DNA of 64,000 bases from Planctomycetaceae bacterium (GTDB lineage: Bacteria; Planctomycetota; Planctomycetia; Planctomycetales; Planctomycetaceae), in the NCBI GenBank assembly GCA_029259815.1, contig JAJDEJ010000253.1, forward strand, positions 1 to 64,000, given 5' to 3'. Made by a program: the position numbers and the translations under genes. Positions within the stretch are counted from its first letter, which is position 1. Each line of letters begins with the position of its first letter. Under the pieces are notes generated by a model that was not told the origin of the DNA, searched no databases, and saw nothing but the letters and a program-made list of their open reading frames with translations. Shown here piece by piece: positions 45,492 through 54,361 of the stretch.

Positions 45492-45554
45492 GTAGGACGG
45501 ACTTCCGAGTCCGTCATCCCATGTATCTTGGACGGACTTGGAAGTCCGTCCTAC
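45492..45554. repeat. Repeat R2 pair, nested palindrome
   Basis: GTAGGACGGACTTCCGAGTC and its mirror GGACGGACTTGGAAGTCC plus GTCCTAC form an outer stem, each arm itself being palindromic. It lies between the HEPN and response-regulator genes. Confidence 0.9.
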
Positions 45555-45619
45555 GTCACTCGCACCGCACAGAATCGTCAACGTTGTCAGGCTGGACGAC
45601 CGCTTGCTAAAGTAATGGC

Positions 45620-46099
45620 ATGACTGCCTCTGCCCCACCCCTCACTGGTCGCATCCTCATCGCGGATGACAACCAGCAGAACCGCGAACTCCTCGAGGCC
45701 TTTCTGGCTGACGGGGCGTTCGAGATTGAAATGGCGGCAGACGGCGAAGAGACGCTGCAAAAGGTCCGAGACACTGATCCGGACCTCGTGCTCCTGGACA
45801 TCATGATGCCCAAGTTGAGCGGCTACGAAGTCTGCCAGCGAATCAAACAGGACGAGCAGACGGGCAAGATCCCCGTGTTGATGGTCACCGCGCTCAAGGA
45901 GATGGGCGACATCGAGAAGGCGGTCGCCGCCGGTGCTGACGATTTCCTCACTAAGCCAGTGAATCGACTCGAACTACTGACGCGCGTCCGTTCGCTGCTT
46001 CGTGTGCGGCATCTCACCAACGAACGCGACCGACTACTGGCGTATCTGGCAGATGTCGAACAGGCCACCGCACAACCGCCGTCCCAGGCGGCAGAGTGA
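45620..46099 (+). CDS. Stand-alone response regulator receiver (REC) protein
   Basis: A 159-residue protein with one REC domain: acidic pocket ILIADDNQQNRELL, phosphoacceptor Asp in LVLLDIMMPKLSGYEV, the Thr/Ser in VLMVTALKEM and Lys in DDFLTKPVNRLELL. A helical C-terminal extension (RHLTNERDRLLAYLADVEQA) follows, with no DNA-binding domain. The sequence resembles the REC part of PleD-type regulators. The next gene starts within a few bases of the stop, so the two are probably cotranscribed. No histidine kinase is near. Confidence 0.93.
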   Translation: MTASAPPLTGRILIADDNQQNRELLEAFLADGAFEIEMAADGEETLQKVRDTDPDLVLLDIMMPKLSGYEVCQRIKQDEQTGKIPVLMVTALKEMGDIEKAVAAGADDFLTKPVNRLELLTRVRSLLRVRHLTNERDRLLAYLADVEQATAQPPSQAAE

Positions 46100-46102
46100 G
46101 TG

Positions 46103-47317
46103 ATGTCTGACACGAATCTTGACGCGCTCCCGAAAGTGACGCTCAAACACCGACGGGCTCTACCATTTTTCAGCCGGCATCCCTGGGTGTTCGCCGGTGC
46201 GATTGACCGTGTTGATGCCCACGCCCAACCGGGAAGCGAGGTCGCTGTGTGGTCACACGACGGCGACTTCATCGCTCGTGGGCTGTACAACCCGGACAGC
46301 AACATCCGTGTGCGGCTGTACTCATGGGAAGCCGAGCGACCATTGGATGCTGACTTCTGGTCACAACGTCTGGACGAAGCGATCGCCCTCCGATCGCGGC
46401 TGTTTGATGACCACGCAAAGCAGCCGGCATGCCGGCTGGTCTTCAGTGAAGGGGACGGTCTTTCCGGCTTGACGATCGACCGCTACGACGACTGGCTGCT
46501 CATGCAGGTGACGAGCCTCGCGCTCTACGAGCGGCGCGAGCGACTCGTCGAGTTGCTGCAGTCGAAACTGAAGCCGCGAGGGATCTGGTTACGAACAGAG
46601 AAGGGGATTCGCGAGGCGGAAGGGCTCGTGCAAGACGACGGTGTCATCTCCGGCGAAGCGCCGCCGCGTCCGCTGTTCATCGAAGAGCATGGCCTGCGGT
46701 TCGGGGTCGATGTCGTCGAAGGGCAGAAGACGGGCTACTACTTCGATCAACGGGACAATCGACAAGCGGTCGCCAAATACGTGAAGGGCAGTCGGGTGTT
46801 GGACCTGCACTGTTACACGGGTGGATTCAGCATCGCGGCGGCGAGGTTGGGCGGCGCCCGCGAAGTCATCGGCGTCGACTCATCATCAGCCGCCATCACG
46901 ATGGCCACTGAGAACGCACTGATGAACGAGGTCGCCGACCGCGTTCACTTCGAGAAGGCCGATGTCGCGAAGAAGCTCGCCGATGTAAACGGGGCAGGGG
47001 AGCAATTTGACGTCGTCATCCTGGACCCACCCAAGATGGCTCGGCATCGCAAAGGTGTCGGCTCCGCCCTCAAGGCGTATATCGCCATGAACCGGGAAGC
47101 GATGCGTGTGCTCGCTCCGGGCGGAATTCTTGTCTCATGCAGTTGCTCGGGACTGGTCAGCCGCGAACAATTCCGAGAAGTCGTCTCCAAAGCCGCGCTG
47201 CAAGCGGAGAGGACGGTCCAGGTCCTTGAGTCTCGCGGACAGGCAGCCGATCATCCTGTCTCGATCTTCTGCCCGGAGAGTGACTACCTGACGTGCTTAA
47301 TTTGCCGTGTGACGTAA
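46103..47317 (+). CDS. rlmI: 23S rRNA m5C methyltransferase, RlmI-like
   Basis: About 404 residues. An N-terminal PUA domain (KHRRALPFFSRHPWVFAGAI) is followed by an EEHD-like domain and a Rossmann methyltransferase domain with VLDLHCYTGGFSIAAARLG, EVIGVDSSSAAI, VVILDPPKMARH and the catalytic Cys region GGILVSCSCSGLV. This order matches the RlmI/RlmK SUN-like family that methylates C1962 of 23S rRNA in E. coli. Start is ATG 46103 (or GTG 46100). Symbol is by family similarity. Confidence 0.9.
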   Translation: MSDTNLDALPKVTLKHRRALPFFSRHPWVFAGAIDRVDAHAQPGSEVAVWSHDGDFIARGLYNPDSNIRVRLYSWEAERPLDADFWSQRLDEAIALRSRLFDDHAKQPACRLVFSEGDGLSGLTIDRYDDWLLMQVTSLALYERRERLVELLQSKLKPRGIWLRTEKGIREAEGLVQDDGVISGEAPPRPLFIEEHGLRFGVDVVEGQKTGYYFDQRDNRQAVAKYVKGSRVLDLHCYTGGFSIAAARLGGAREVIGVDSSSAAITMATENALMNEVADRVHFEKADVAKKLADVNGAGEQFDVVILDPPKMARHRKGVGSALKAYIAMNREAMRVLAPGGILVSCSCSGLVSREQFREVVSKAALQAERTVQVLESRGQAADHPVSIFCPESDYLTCLICRVT

Positions 47318-47410
47318 TTTTGATGTGAACTTGTTCGCAAGCGAATTCGTTGTTCACAATAGAGTTCTGACCATTGATATCGTGATGAGATTTCATTGGA
47401 TCGAACCCTT

Positions 47411-47507
47411 CGTCATTCCCGCGCAGGCGGGAATCCAGCAACCACAATTAGCGCATCCAGTTTCCCGTTCCCGCGCCGTCTGGATTCCCGCCTGCGCGGG
47501 AATGACG
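47411..47507. repeat. Repeat R4 paired hairpin, copy 2
   Basis: CGTCATTCCCGCGCAGGCGG and its inverted partner flank a ~45-base middle. It fills the gap after the RlmI-like gene. Confidence 0.93.
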
Positions 47508-47572
47508 TGTGAAGACAAACAAAACGCTCGAAACTGAATTATCGTTTCCCATCCATTCCTCGGAGATCAATC

Positions 47573-48283
47573 ATGCAAGCCCTGGTAATGTTGACGGCAC
47601 TTGCGATCCCGACAGGAATGGACCTTGTTCCGCTACGGACACTGACTCCAACGGCCGCAGTTACTCTTCAACAGTCTGCCGCAGAGCTAGCGCCGCAACT
47701 GCAAACTGGCTCGCTGTTGTTCAACGAAGGGGACTGTCTCGCAATTCGCGTCTACACGGCGAGCCCCTACACACACGTGGCGATCGTCCTCATCGAGGAC
47801 GGACAGCCGTTCGTGTACGACAGCATGAACGGATCAGGAGTTCGCAAGCAGTCACTCGCAGTGTATCTCATTTCGCAGAGTCCCGACGAATTGCACGTCT
47901 ATCATCCGTCGCAGGCGCTGACCGAAGAACAGGGCAGGGGACTGGCGAAGTATCTGGACGGTCAACTCGGTAAGGGGTACGCCGTTCACCATCATGTGAC
48001 CGGTCGACGTGCCGACGGAATCCATTGCTCTGAGTACGTCACCGATGCGTTGATGTCGATCGGACTGCTGCACGCGGAACGCCCCTCGAAGGTCTCGCCG
48101 GCGAGTTTGCAGACGGGCATCACAACGACCGGCATCTATGAATCGTCCGGTACAGTCAATCTTTCGACCCCTTCAATCGCTCCACCAAAGGGTGCCCATC
48201 GCTGTCATCAGATGTGGATTGACACGAAACGATGCATCGGTCATTGCTGCGACAAGATGTCCGGATGGTTCCTCTGCCGTTGA
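47573..48283 (+). CDS. YiiX/YebB-type permuted papain-like (NlpC/P60 clan) protein
   Basis: A 236-residue protein. It shows the circularly permuted papain pattern: LQTGSLLFNEGDCLA, the histidine in PYTHVAIVLIEDG, FVYDSMNGSGV, and the catalytic Cys in IHCSEYVTDAL. These hydrolases act on peptidoglycan peptides or acyl-lipid amides. A weak N-terminal hydrophobic stretch may be a signal. The cysteine-rich C terminus (CHQMWIDTKRCIGHCC) is unusual. The adaptor gene downstream begins about 95 bases later. Confidence 0.83.
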   Translation: MQALVMLTALAIPTGMDLVPLRTLTPTAAVTLQQSAAELAPQLQTGSLLFNEGDCLAIRVYTASPYTHVAIVLIEDGQPFVYDSMNGSGVRKQSLAVYLISQSPDELHVYHPSQALTEEQGRGLAKYLDGQLGKGYAVHHHVTGRRADGIHCSEYVTDALMSIGLLHAERPSKVSPASLQTGITTTGIYESSGTVNLSTPSIAPPKGAHRCHQMWIDTKRCIGHCCDKMSGWFLCR

Positions 48284-48378
48284 CGTTCGTTTTTGCCCCA
48301 CTTACGCTGACGAGTTGGGCAGCGGCTTCTCGGGAATCGCTGTCGCGACGGGTCCGTCCTCGCCTCTGCAGGTGGTTC

Positions 48379-49533
48379 ATGTATCAGTCCTTGAATGTCC
48401 GCGTCATCAGTCGATCGGTTGTTGTCGCTGCGACGATGAGTGCGCTCGGAGTCGCGGTTTTCGCCCAACGACCGCAGCAAGCCTCACAGCCCGGTTCGCC
48501 GGCTTCTCCCGCTGCTGGAGTGAACGAGCCGCAGCAGGTGGTGATCGAACGTGAGCCGCTGTTGCTGAAGCCCGCTGAAACGTATCACGTCCCTCTCAAG
48601 TTAGAACCCGCGAAGTCTGTCAACATCGCTGCCCGCTTTGAGGGCGTCGTCAATGCCGTCTTGATTCAACGTGGAGCTGCCGCCTTGTCACAAGCCGAGG
48701 TTGTACGACTCGACTCGCGCGAACGTCAACTTGAACTGGAACGGGCGAAGGCAGCGTTCCAAGCGGCAAAGATCGAACACGACGCCGCAGAGCAGGGGAC
48801 TGCACGCGATGTCGCCTCCGCACGCCTTGACGTCGCCAAGGCAGATCTTGATTTGGCGGAGTATCGACTGAATCAATGCAACCTGCGGGCACCGTTTGAC
48901 GGTGCCATTCAACAGGTGCATGTCGTCGAAGGTGAGTTCATCCAGACAGGTCAACCGTTGGTCACGCTGGCTGACTCATCCGTGATGATGGTGCAAGTCC
49001 CCATCAACCGACTGACGACGAAGGAAGGTGATTCGATTCAGCTACAAGTCGAAGGGAAAGTCGCCACGGCAAATGTGCAGGGGATCCTGCCACTCACGGA
49101 AGCCTTCGAACCGCTGCGAGAGTTGTTCCAGTCCATCGCTACGGGAATCGCTGTGCTGGACAATGCGACAGGGCAGTGGCAGAGCGGTCAGACGGTGCAC
49201 ACGTCGCTCATCCCGCGGTCGCCCGTTACGGAAGTGCCCAACATCTCGCTCGTGAATGGGGTCGACGGCACGCGTCGTGTCCGCGTAATTCGTGACGGCT
49301 TTGTTCGCGAGGTGCCCGTGGAACTCCTGGGCGCCGTCGGCGAAGAGCGGAGCATTGTCACGGGAGCTTTTGGGAACAGCGACGAACTCATCGTGCGATC
49401 CTCCGAGGAATTGAAGGACGGCACACAAGTCGTGCCACGAACCGAACTGGTCGACAACCAGCCAGCGTCTTCCGCTTCCCCATCTCCCCGCTCAACACCA
49501 CGTCCGCGAGTCACTCCGCCTCCCCCCAGGTAA
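48379..49533 (+). CDS. Periplasmic adaptor (HlyD/RND membrane-fusion) protein
   Basis: About 384 residues from ATG 48379, which begins a signal peptide ending at VFAQ. The body has a lipoyl/biotinyl-like half-motif (NIAARFEGVVNAVLIQRGA), an alpha-helical hairpin rich in Ala/Glu (ERQLELERAKAAFQAAKIEHDAA...LDLAEYRL), the second half NLRAPFDGAIQQVHVVEGEF, and beta-barrel segments. The C terminus is Pro/Ser-rich. No inner-membrane pump or outer-membrane channel gene lies next to it. A longer upstream frame overlaps the YiiX-like gene and is not needed. Confidence 0.86.
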   Translation: MYQSLNVRVISRSVVVAATMSALGVAVFAQRPQQASQPGSPASPAAGVNEPQQVVIEREPLLLKPAETYHVPLKLEPAKSVNIAARFEGVVNAVLIQRGAAALSQAEVVRLDSRERQLELERAKAAFQAAKIEHDAAEQGTARDVASARLDVAKADLDLAEYRLNQCNLRAPFDGAIQQVHVVEGEFIQTGQPLVTLADSSVMMVQVPINRLTTKEGDSIQLQVEGKVATANVQGILPLTEAFEPLRELFQSIATGIAVLDNATGQWQSGQTVHTSLIPRSPVTEVPNISLVNGVDGTRRVRVIRDGFVREVPVELLGAVGEERSIVTGAFGNSDELIVRSSEELKDGTQVVPRTELVDNQPASSASPSPRSTPRPRVTPPPPR

Positions 49534-49765
49534 CCAGAAACCGTTAAAGCGAGGGCGAAGCTCCAGCTGAGCCGAGCGCTGTGTGTTCATGCGGATCACC
49601 AGGGAACGCCTCTGCAGGACTGCAAGACTCCCTTCCACCAGCAAACGCACTCGGCAAACGTCAGGCAAGAGCGTTATAATGACGACTCACGAGTGATCCA
49701 TTGCACCAACGGCCCATCGAACTCTCGATCGGCTGACCAATACTCGCAGGGGAGGGGCCTCAGTC
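49534..49765. other. Intergenic upstream of the kinase gene; holds a solitary repeat and a candidate promoter
   Basis: AAAGCGAGGGCGAAGCTCC followed by AGCTGAGCCGAGCG (49550-49582) resembles intergenic repeats widespread in planctomycetes, but no second copy is in this window. No gene is seen. Confidence 0.5.
49651..49680 (+). promoter_or_regulatory. Candidate promoter for the Ser/Thr kinase gene
   Basis: Perfect TATAAT at 49675-49680 with a weak TCGGCA -35 (49651-49656, 18-base spacer), about 85 bases before the start codon. Confidence 0.4.
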
Positions 49766-51166
49766 ATGTCTGAAGCCGAACTGAACATTGACGGTCATGA
49801 ACTGACCAACTGCCTCGCCACCGGCAACGTCTCCCAAATCTGGGAAGCGACCGACTCCGCCACCGGTCAGACTGTCGCCATGAAGCTGCTGCTCCCCGAG
49901 GCACTCTCGGAACCTGAACATAAGAAGATGTTCAAGCACGAAGTCAATGTGGTCAAGCAGCTCGAACACCCCAACATCATTCGTTACATCGATTCGAAGC
50001 TCACCAAGAAGCAGCACTACTACACGATGGAGCTGTTTCGCTCATCAAACCTCAAATCACTGATCAGAGCCGACCTGAACGCCGTGCACGTCCGGATGAG
50101 GAAGCTGATGGAGTGTTGCTCGCAGGCGTTCTCCTATATGCACGAGAAGGGTTGGATTCACAAGGACATCAAGCCGGACAACATTCTGATGACGAAGGGG
50201 AGTGAAATTCGCGTGATCGACTTTTCGCTTGCCTCCAAGGGGTCATCGTCTGTGGGGCATATGATGACTCGCAAAAACAGCATCGTCATCCAGGGGACGC
50301 GAACGTACATCGCGCCGGAGTTGATTCGCCGGGAGAAGCTCACACCGGCGGCAGACATTTACAGTTTGGGCATCTTGTTCTACGAAGCTCTCACCGGACG
50401 GGTACCCTTTATGGGGGGGACTCCCAACGAACTGCTGATGATGCATGTCCGCGACATGCCCGACGTGCCCTCGTCCTATCATCCCAACGTTCATCCCGAG
50501 GCCGACGCGCTCGTCATGAAAATGCTGAGCAAAAGAGTCAAGGAACGACACGAATCAATGCAGGAAGTGTTCGCCGAAGCGCGCTCGGTGAAACTCTTCC
50601 GACAGGACCCGGAAGAATACAACAAAGCTGCAATGGCCAAGGCGGCTGAAGAAAAAGACAAAACGGTCGACCAGCGACTCGACTCGCGTGCCGATCACGG
50701 ACGAACATCGTCAGGCGCCCCCGCGCCCCAGAAGCCGGCACCGCCCAAGCCGAAGCCAGCGACAGCTCCTCCTCAACCAACGGCTTCTCAACCCGCCGCC
50801 GCTACGCCGGCACCTCAGCAACAACCTCCGGCGCCTCAGCCAATGATGCCGCAACAACCAGTGCAGTATCCCCCCATGCAACAACCCATGATGCCCCAAC
50901 AGCCGGGTGCCCATTACCCGATGCAGCCCGGCATGATGCCTCCCGGACAGTATCCGCCGGGCATGCCGGGACAATACCCCCAGATGCCGGCTCAACCCGG
51001 CGTGCAGCCCCCCGGTCAACCGGTCGCCCCTCCGCAGCAGGTGCCCAGCCAGCCTCCCGCCACACCACCGACGAACGCTCCTCAACAACCTGCAGAACCT
51101 CAAGCCCCCCCAAAGAAAGAGGACGCCGACAAGCCGGACGGCATCGACTGGATCAACATCAGTTGA
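49766..51166 (+). CDS. Hanks-type Ser/Thr protein kinase with Pro/Gln-rich tail
   Basis: A 466-residue kinase. The catalytic domain (residues ~10-275) has VAMKLL (Lys40), the helix-C Glu in FKHEVNVVKQL, catalytic loop HKDIKPDNIL (Asp134, Asn139), metal-binding Asp in IDFSLAS (DFG is DFS) and IAPELIRRE. HRD is HKD. All essential residues are present. The remaining ~190 residues are Pro/Gln/Met-rich low complexity without a membrane helix, so the kinase is probably cytoplasmic. An intrinsic terminator follows the gene. Confidence 0.92.
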   Translation: MSEAELNIDGHELTNCLATGNVSQIWEATDSATGQTVAMKLLLPEALSEPEHKKMFKHEVNVVKQLEHPNIIRYIDSKLTKKQHYYTMELFRSSNLKSLIRADLNAVHVRMRKLMECCSQAFSYMHEKGWIHKDIKPDNILMTKGSEIRVIDFSLASKGSSSVGHMMTRKNSIVIQGTRTYIAPELIRREKLTPAADIYSLGILFYEALTGRVPFMGGTPNELLMMHVRDMPDVPSSYHPNVHPEADALVMKMLSKRVKERHESMQEVFAEARSVKLFRQDPEEYNKAAMAKAAEEKDKTVDQRLDSRADHGRTSSGAPAPQKPAPPKPKPATAPPQPTASQPAAATPAPQQQPPAPQPMMPQQPVQYPPMQQPMMPQQPGAHYPMQPGMMPPGQYPPGMPGQYPQMPAQPGVQPPGQPVAPPQQVPSQPPATPPTNAPQQPAEPQAPPKKEDADKPDGIDWINIS

Positions 51167-51171
51167 CGACC

Positions 51172-51212
51172 GAGCACCCCGGCTACTCACGGTAGCCGGG
51201 GTGCTCTCTTTT
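51172..51212 (+). terminator. Rho-independent terminator after the kinase gene
   Basis: Perfect 14-bp stem GAGCACCCCGGCTA / TAGCCGGGGTGCTC (51172-51185, 51193-51206), 7-base loop, followed by TCTTTT. Confidence 0.95.
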
Positions 51213-51319
51213 GTGGTCATCGTGCCTCCAAACATCTCCATGGCGCTTTCGCGTTTTCCGAGCACCCTCGGTATACTGACTCGCACTCAAGACACCTGCA
51301 CGACCCTGATTCACCTCGC

Positions 51320-52318
51320 ATGTCCAAACTCATCGCACTCCCCTTCGAGCGACCGATCGCTGAGTTGGAAGACCAACTCGAGAAGCTCGAAGCACAGCCC
51401 AACCCCACGCCAGCGACCAAGGATGCCATCCGCAAGATGCGGACGCAGGTCAACCGCATGAAGCGGGAGGTGTACGACAACCTCAACCCGTGGGAGATCG
51501 TGCAGGTCGCCCGCCATCAGCAGCGACCGCAAACGCTCGACTACCTCGAACTCGTGTTTGATGAGTTCGTCGAACTCCACGGCGACAAGGCCTTCGGCGA
51601 CGACCGGGCCATCCTCACCGGCTTCGCAAAAATCGACGATCGCAAGGTGATGTTCGTCGGCCAGCAGAAGGGCAGGAACCTTCAGGAACGCAACGAGCAC
51701 AACTATGGCATGGCTCACCCGGAAGGGTATCGCAAAGCCATCGCCAAGATGCAGACGGCAGCCAAGTTCGGCCTGCCCATCATCTGCTTCATCGACACAG
51801 CCGGCGCGTTCCCCGGCATCGAAGCCGAAGAGCGAGGGCAGGCGTACCAGATCGCCTACAACCTCCGCGAGATGTCACGCATCCGAACGCCAATTGTGTG
51901 TGTCGTCATCGGGGAAGGGGGGTCCGGCGGGGCACTGGGCATCGGCATCGGCGATCACGTCGCCATGCTCCAATTCTCGTACTACTCCGTTATCAGTCCG
52001 GAGGGGTGTGCCGGCATCCTCTGGAAGCACCAGAAGTTCGCCGACCAGGCCGCCCAGGCTCTCCGCTTCACGTCAAAAGACCTGCTGGAGTTTGGGGTCA
52101 TCGACGAGATCATCCAGGAGCCCCTCGGCGGAGCCCATCGGAACCATCACCACATGGCCCTCGGCCTCAAGGGCTACCTGGCTCACACACTCCGTGAACT
52201 CTCCAAGCTGCCGGCGAACGAACTCCTCGACCACCGCTACGCCCGCTTCCGCCGCATCGGCGTCTTTGAGGAGAAGACCACCAGCGGGGCAGAGGACGGC
52301 CAGCCCCTCGCCGGCTAA
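51320..52318 (+). CDS. accA: Acetyl-CoA carboxylase carboxyltransferase subunit alpha
   Basis: A 332-residue subunit of the enzyme that makes malonyl-CoA. It starts LIALPFERPIAELEDQLEKLE and shows FVELHGDKAFGDDRAI, HPEGYRKAIAKMQ, IICFIDTAGAFPGIEAEERG, VVIGEGGSGGALGIGIGD and SPEGCAGILWK, all diagnostic. Length is normal. accD is not in the window. A 58-residue membrane protein gene lies 100 bases downstream. Confidence 0.97.
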   Translation: MSKLIALPFERPIAELEDQLEKLEAQPNPTPATKDAIRKMRTQVNRMKREVYDNLNPWEIVQVARHQQRPQTLDYLELVFDEFVELHGDKAFGDDRAILTGFAKIDDRKVMFVGQQKGRNLQERNEHNYGMAHPEGYRKAIAKMQTAAKFGLPIICFIDTAGAFPGIEAEERGQAYQIAYNLREMSRIRTPIVCVVIGEGGSGGALGIGIGDHVAMLQFSYYSVISPEGCAGILWKHQKFADQAAQALRFTSKDLLEFGVIDEIIQEPLGGAHRNHHHMALGLKGYLAHTLRELSKLPANELLDHRYARFRRIGVFEEKTTSGAEDGQPLAG

Positions 52319-52418
52319 TGATCCGTGTCCACGTAGCCGACCGTCGCCACACGTCGGACAATGACCACTACGGTCTGGCGACCGTGGGCTACCTCACACC
52401 ATCACAAGGTACATTCAC

Positions 52419-52595
52419 ATGGATCTCGGCAACCTCTTCGCGATCGGCGTGATGCTGCTCGGCACGGCTGTCTGGATTGGCGTGCCAGTCTTCCTCTGGA
52501 ACGTCCATCGCCGTTTGCGTAGCATCGAAGACATCCTCAGTGCTCAAGCGGCCTCACAGCGGCTCTCAGAAGGCCGCGGGCATCACCCCGCTTGA
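52419..52595 (+). CDS. Small single-pass membrane protein (58 residues)
   Basis: ATG 52419 with AAGG about ten bases upstream. The chain has one hydrophobic helix (IGVMLLGTAVWIGVPVFLW, residues ~9-27) followed by a basic, helical tail (NVHRRLRSIEDILSAQ). Composition is typical of real small membrane proteins. No family is recognised. It may be cotranscribed with accA. Confidence 0.6.
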   Translation: MDLGNLFAIGVMLLGTAVWIGVPVFLWNVHRRLRSIEDILSAQAASQRLSEGRGHHPA

Positions 52596-52694
52596 AACCG
52601 CTGGGAAAACCCCAACGAATCAAACATAACGGACATTATCGGACGTTGGTGGTTTGCTGAATTGCCCTCACCATATCATTCCCGCGTCCCTCGT

Positions 52695-52795
52695 CGTCAT
52701 TCCCGCGCAGGCGGGAATCCAGACGGCATTGAGTCCAGCAGGAGACTCTGAGGACACATCGGTCTTCACTGGATTCCCGCCTGCGCGGGAATGAC
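52695..52795. repeat. Repeat R4 paired hairpin, copy 3
   Basis: CGTCATTCCCGCGCAGGCGG ... CCTGCGCGGGAATGACA, as at 15514 and 47411. It lies in the convergent gap before the cvpA stop; a further partial ATTCCCGC lies at 52678. Confidence 0.93.
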
Positions 52796-52829
52796 AGGAC
52801 AACCCTCGGAGAAGAATCCACCCTGCCCG

Positions 52830-54005
52830 TTACTGCCGCGCGGCTCGCAGACGCTGCTGCATCGAGTCGCTCAGTTGAGTGACCGGAACCCGCTGAATGG
52901 TGAGCTGACGGATGATCCGTTGCTCGACACGTGTGTTCCTGTTCGTCTGGGGATCGGGATCGGTCTGGTCACCCACGATGTCGGCCCGCCAGTCCTGGAG
53001 AAAGCCAACAGCAATCGAGTCCGGCAGACCACGGACCGTCCCTTCGACCTGACTCGCGATCGATGGCTGACCCGCGGGAGCCGGCGAGTATTGAGCGGCG
53101 ATGTCCCGGATGAGTGCGTTCCGGTCTTGCGGCACCGCCTGTTGGACGGACGATGATTGCGATCCCTGCCTGAGCCACTGGCCGGCGACCGTCATGATCA
53201 TCCCCGGAGCGGCTGATTTCAGATCATTCAGCAACCGGGACTTCTGCTCGGGGGGGACGTTCTGAATCGCTTGCTCAACGACTGCTCGTGCCTGTGGCTG
53301 ATTGAAGGACGGCAGCCGACGGACAATTTCGTCGATCGGGTTCAGCGCGGGCGTGTTCTCGGTCGGAGTCGTTTGTCCCCAGGAATCACCCCAGGGAGAT
53401 GGCGGCTGAGACGACTGACCACCACCTTCGTTGAGTGGATTTGAAAACGGGTCGATCTCGCCATTCTGACCGTCCGCGAACTCATGATCGTGATTGAGAC
53501 CTGACCCATCCCCATCGAGTTGATGAATATACTTCTCCAGCGATTCGTGAATCTTCTCAGGCATGATCGGATGCAGGCGGTCCATAATAACGGCCGCCGC
53601 ATGACCGCTCCGGGAATTCTGCAACATGGCTCGGGCGTCATCGGACAGCGTCACGATGAAAAACGTCAGCACCAGACAGAAGGCGATGCCCTTGAGCAGC
53701 CCAAAGACAGCACCGAGATGCCGATTGAACTCGGTCATCTGCGCCTGCTCCATCCAGCCGTGAATCATGCGAGCCACGCCGAAGGAGATGAACGAAAAGG
53801 CGAGATACGCTCCGAACATCACCACCCAGTGATTGAGCGGTTCTGCCAGACCGACATGCGGTCCGAACGCAGCCGAGATCGTTTCTGCAAAGACGAGGCA
53901 AAGGATGAGACCGGCGATACCCGCGAGTTGCCAGATCACTCCGCGCATCGCGCCGCGCACCATGGACACAATCAGCACTGCAACCACAAACACGTCGTAC
54001 CACAT
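52830..54005 (-). CDS. cvpA: CvpA family membrane protein with long C-terminal extension
   Basis: About 391 residues from ATG 54005 (AAGGAGAGG upstream). Residues 1-160 hold four hydrophobic helices of the CvpA family (DVFVVAVLIVSMVRGAMRG, RHLGAVFGLLKGIAFCLVL). E. coli CvpA is needed for colicin V production. Here ~230 further residues follow, rich in Pro/Gln/Asp, of unknown role and about doubling the usual length. A longer upstream frame from 54152 is unsupported. Confidence 0.85.
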   Translation of the reverse strand: MWYDVFVVAVLIVSMVRGAMRGVIWQLAGIAGLILCLVFAETISAAFGPHVGLAEPLNHWVVMFGAYLAFSFISFGVARMIHGWMEQAQMTEFNRHLGAVFGLLKGIAFCLVLTFFIVTLSDDARAMLQNSRSGHAAAVIMDRLHPIMPEKIHESLEKYIHQLDGDGSGLNHDHEFADGQNGEIDPFSNPLNEGGGQSSQPPSPWGDSWGQTTPTENTPALNPIDEIVRRLPSFNQPQARAVVEQAIQNVPPEQKSRLLNDLKSAAPGMIMTVAGQWLRQGSQSSSVQQAVPQDRNALIRDIAAQYSPAPAGQPSIASQVEGTVRGLPDSIAVGFLQDWRADIVGDQTDPDPQTNRNTRVEQRIIRQLTIQRVPVTQLSDSMQQRLRAARQ

Positions 54006-54136
54006 GGGCGACCGCCTCTCCTTAGGTCTTCGCGGAAATCCATCCGTCGGGGGGGAGTCTAGCCCAGACAGCCAATGGGGGGAATGGGAATTTTGGAGCC
54101 GGGCATCTTGTAACGCGAGCCCCCTTGGACTGATCT

Positions 54137-54250
54137 CTTTTCTTTGACGCAAAGGCGCGAAGACGCAGAGACACGCAAAGATTCTACTGGCGTCCCCAGC
54201 TCCACTCCTTTGCGAGTCTTGGCGACTCTGCGCCTTTGCGTCAAAGAAAA
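54137..54250. repeat. Long inverted repeat R10 (CTTTGACGCAAAGG...)
   Basis: Arms CTTTGACGCAAAGGCGC and GCGCCTTTGCGTCAAAG are exact complements, and the inner parts (AAGACGCAGAG / GTCTTGGCGACTC) pair imperfectly. It occupies the 356-base divergent gap 54006-54361, which holds no gene. Confidence 0.9.
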
Positions 54251-54361
54251 CAGATGCGGCTTATCAGCGAGTACCGACCCGTCTTGCCATGAAATCGTGA
54301 TTCGCATAACGTCCGCGTCGCGCGGGCAGGGGTGTTTCATTGCTCAGGATTGGAGACCACT

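Noticed and set aside
54137-54250. Long inverted repeat R10, considered as a tRNA or attenuator.
   Set aside because: No anticodon or acceptor-stem pattern and no T-run; it lies between divergent starts, not after a gene.
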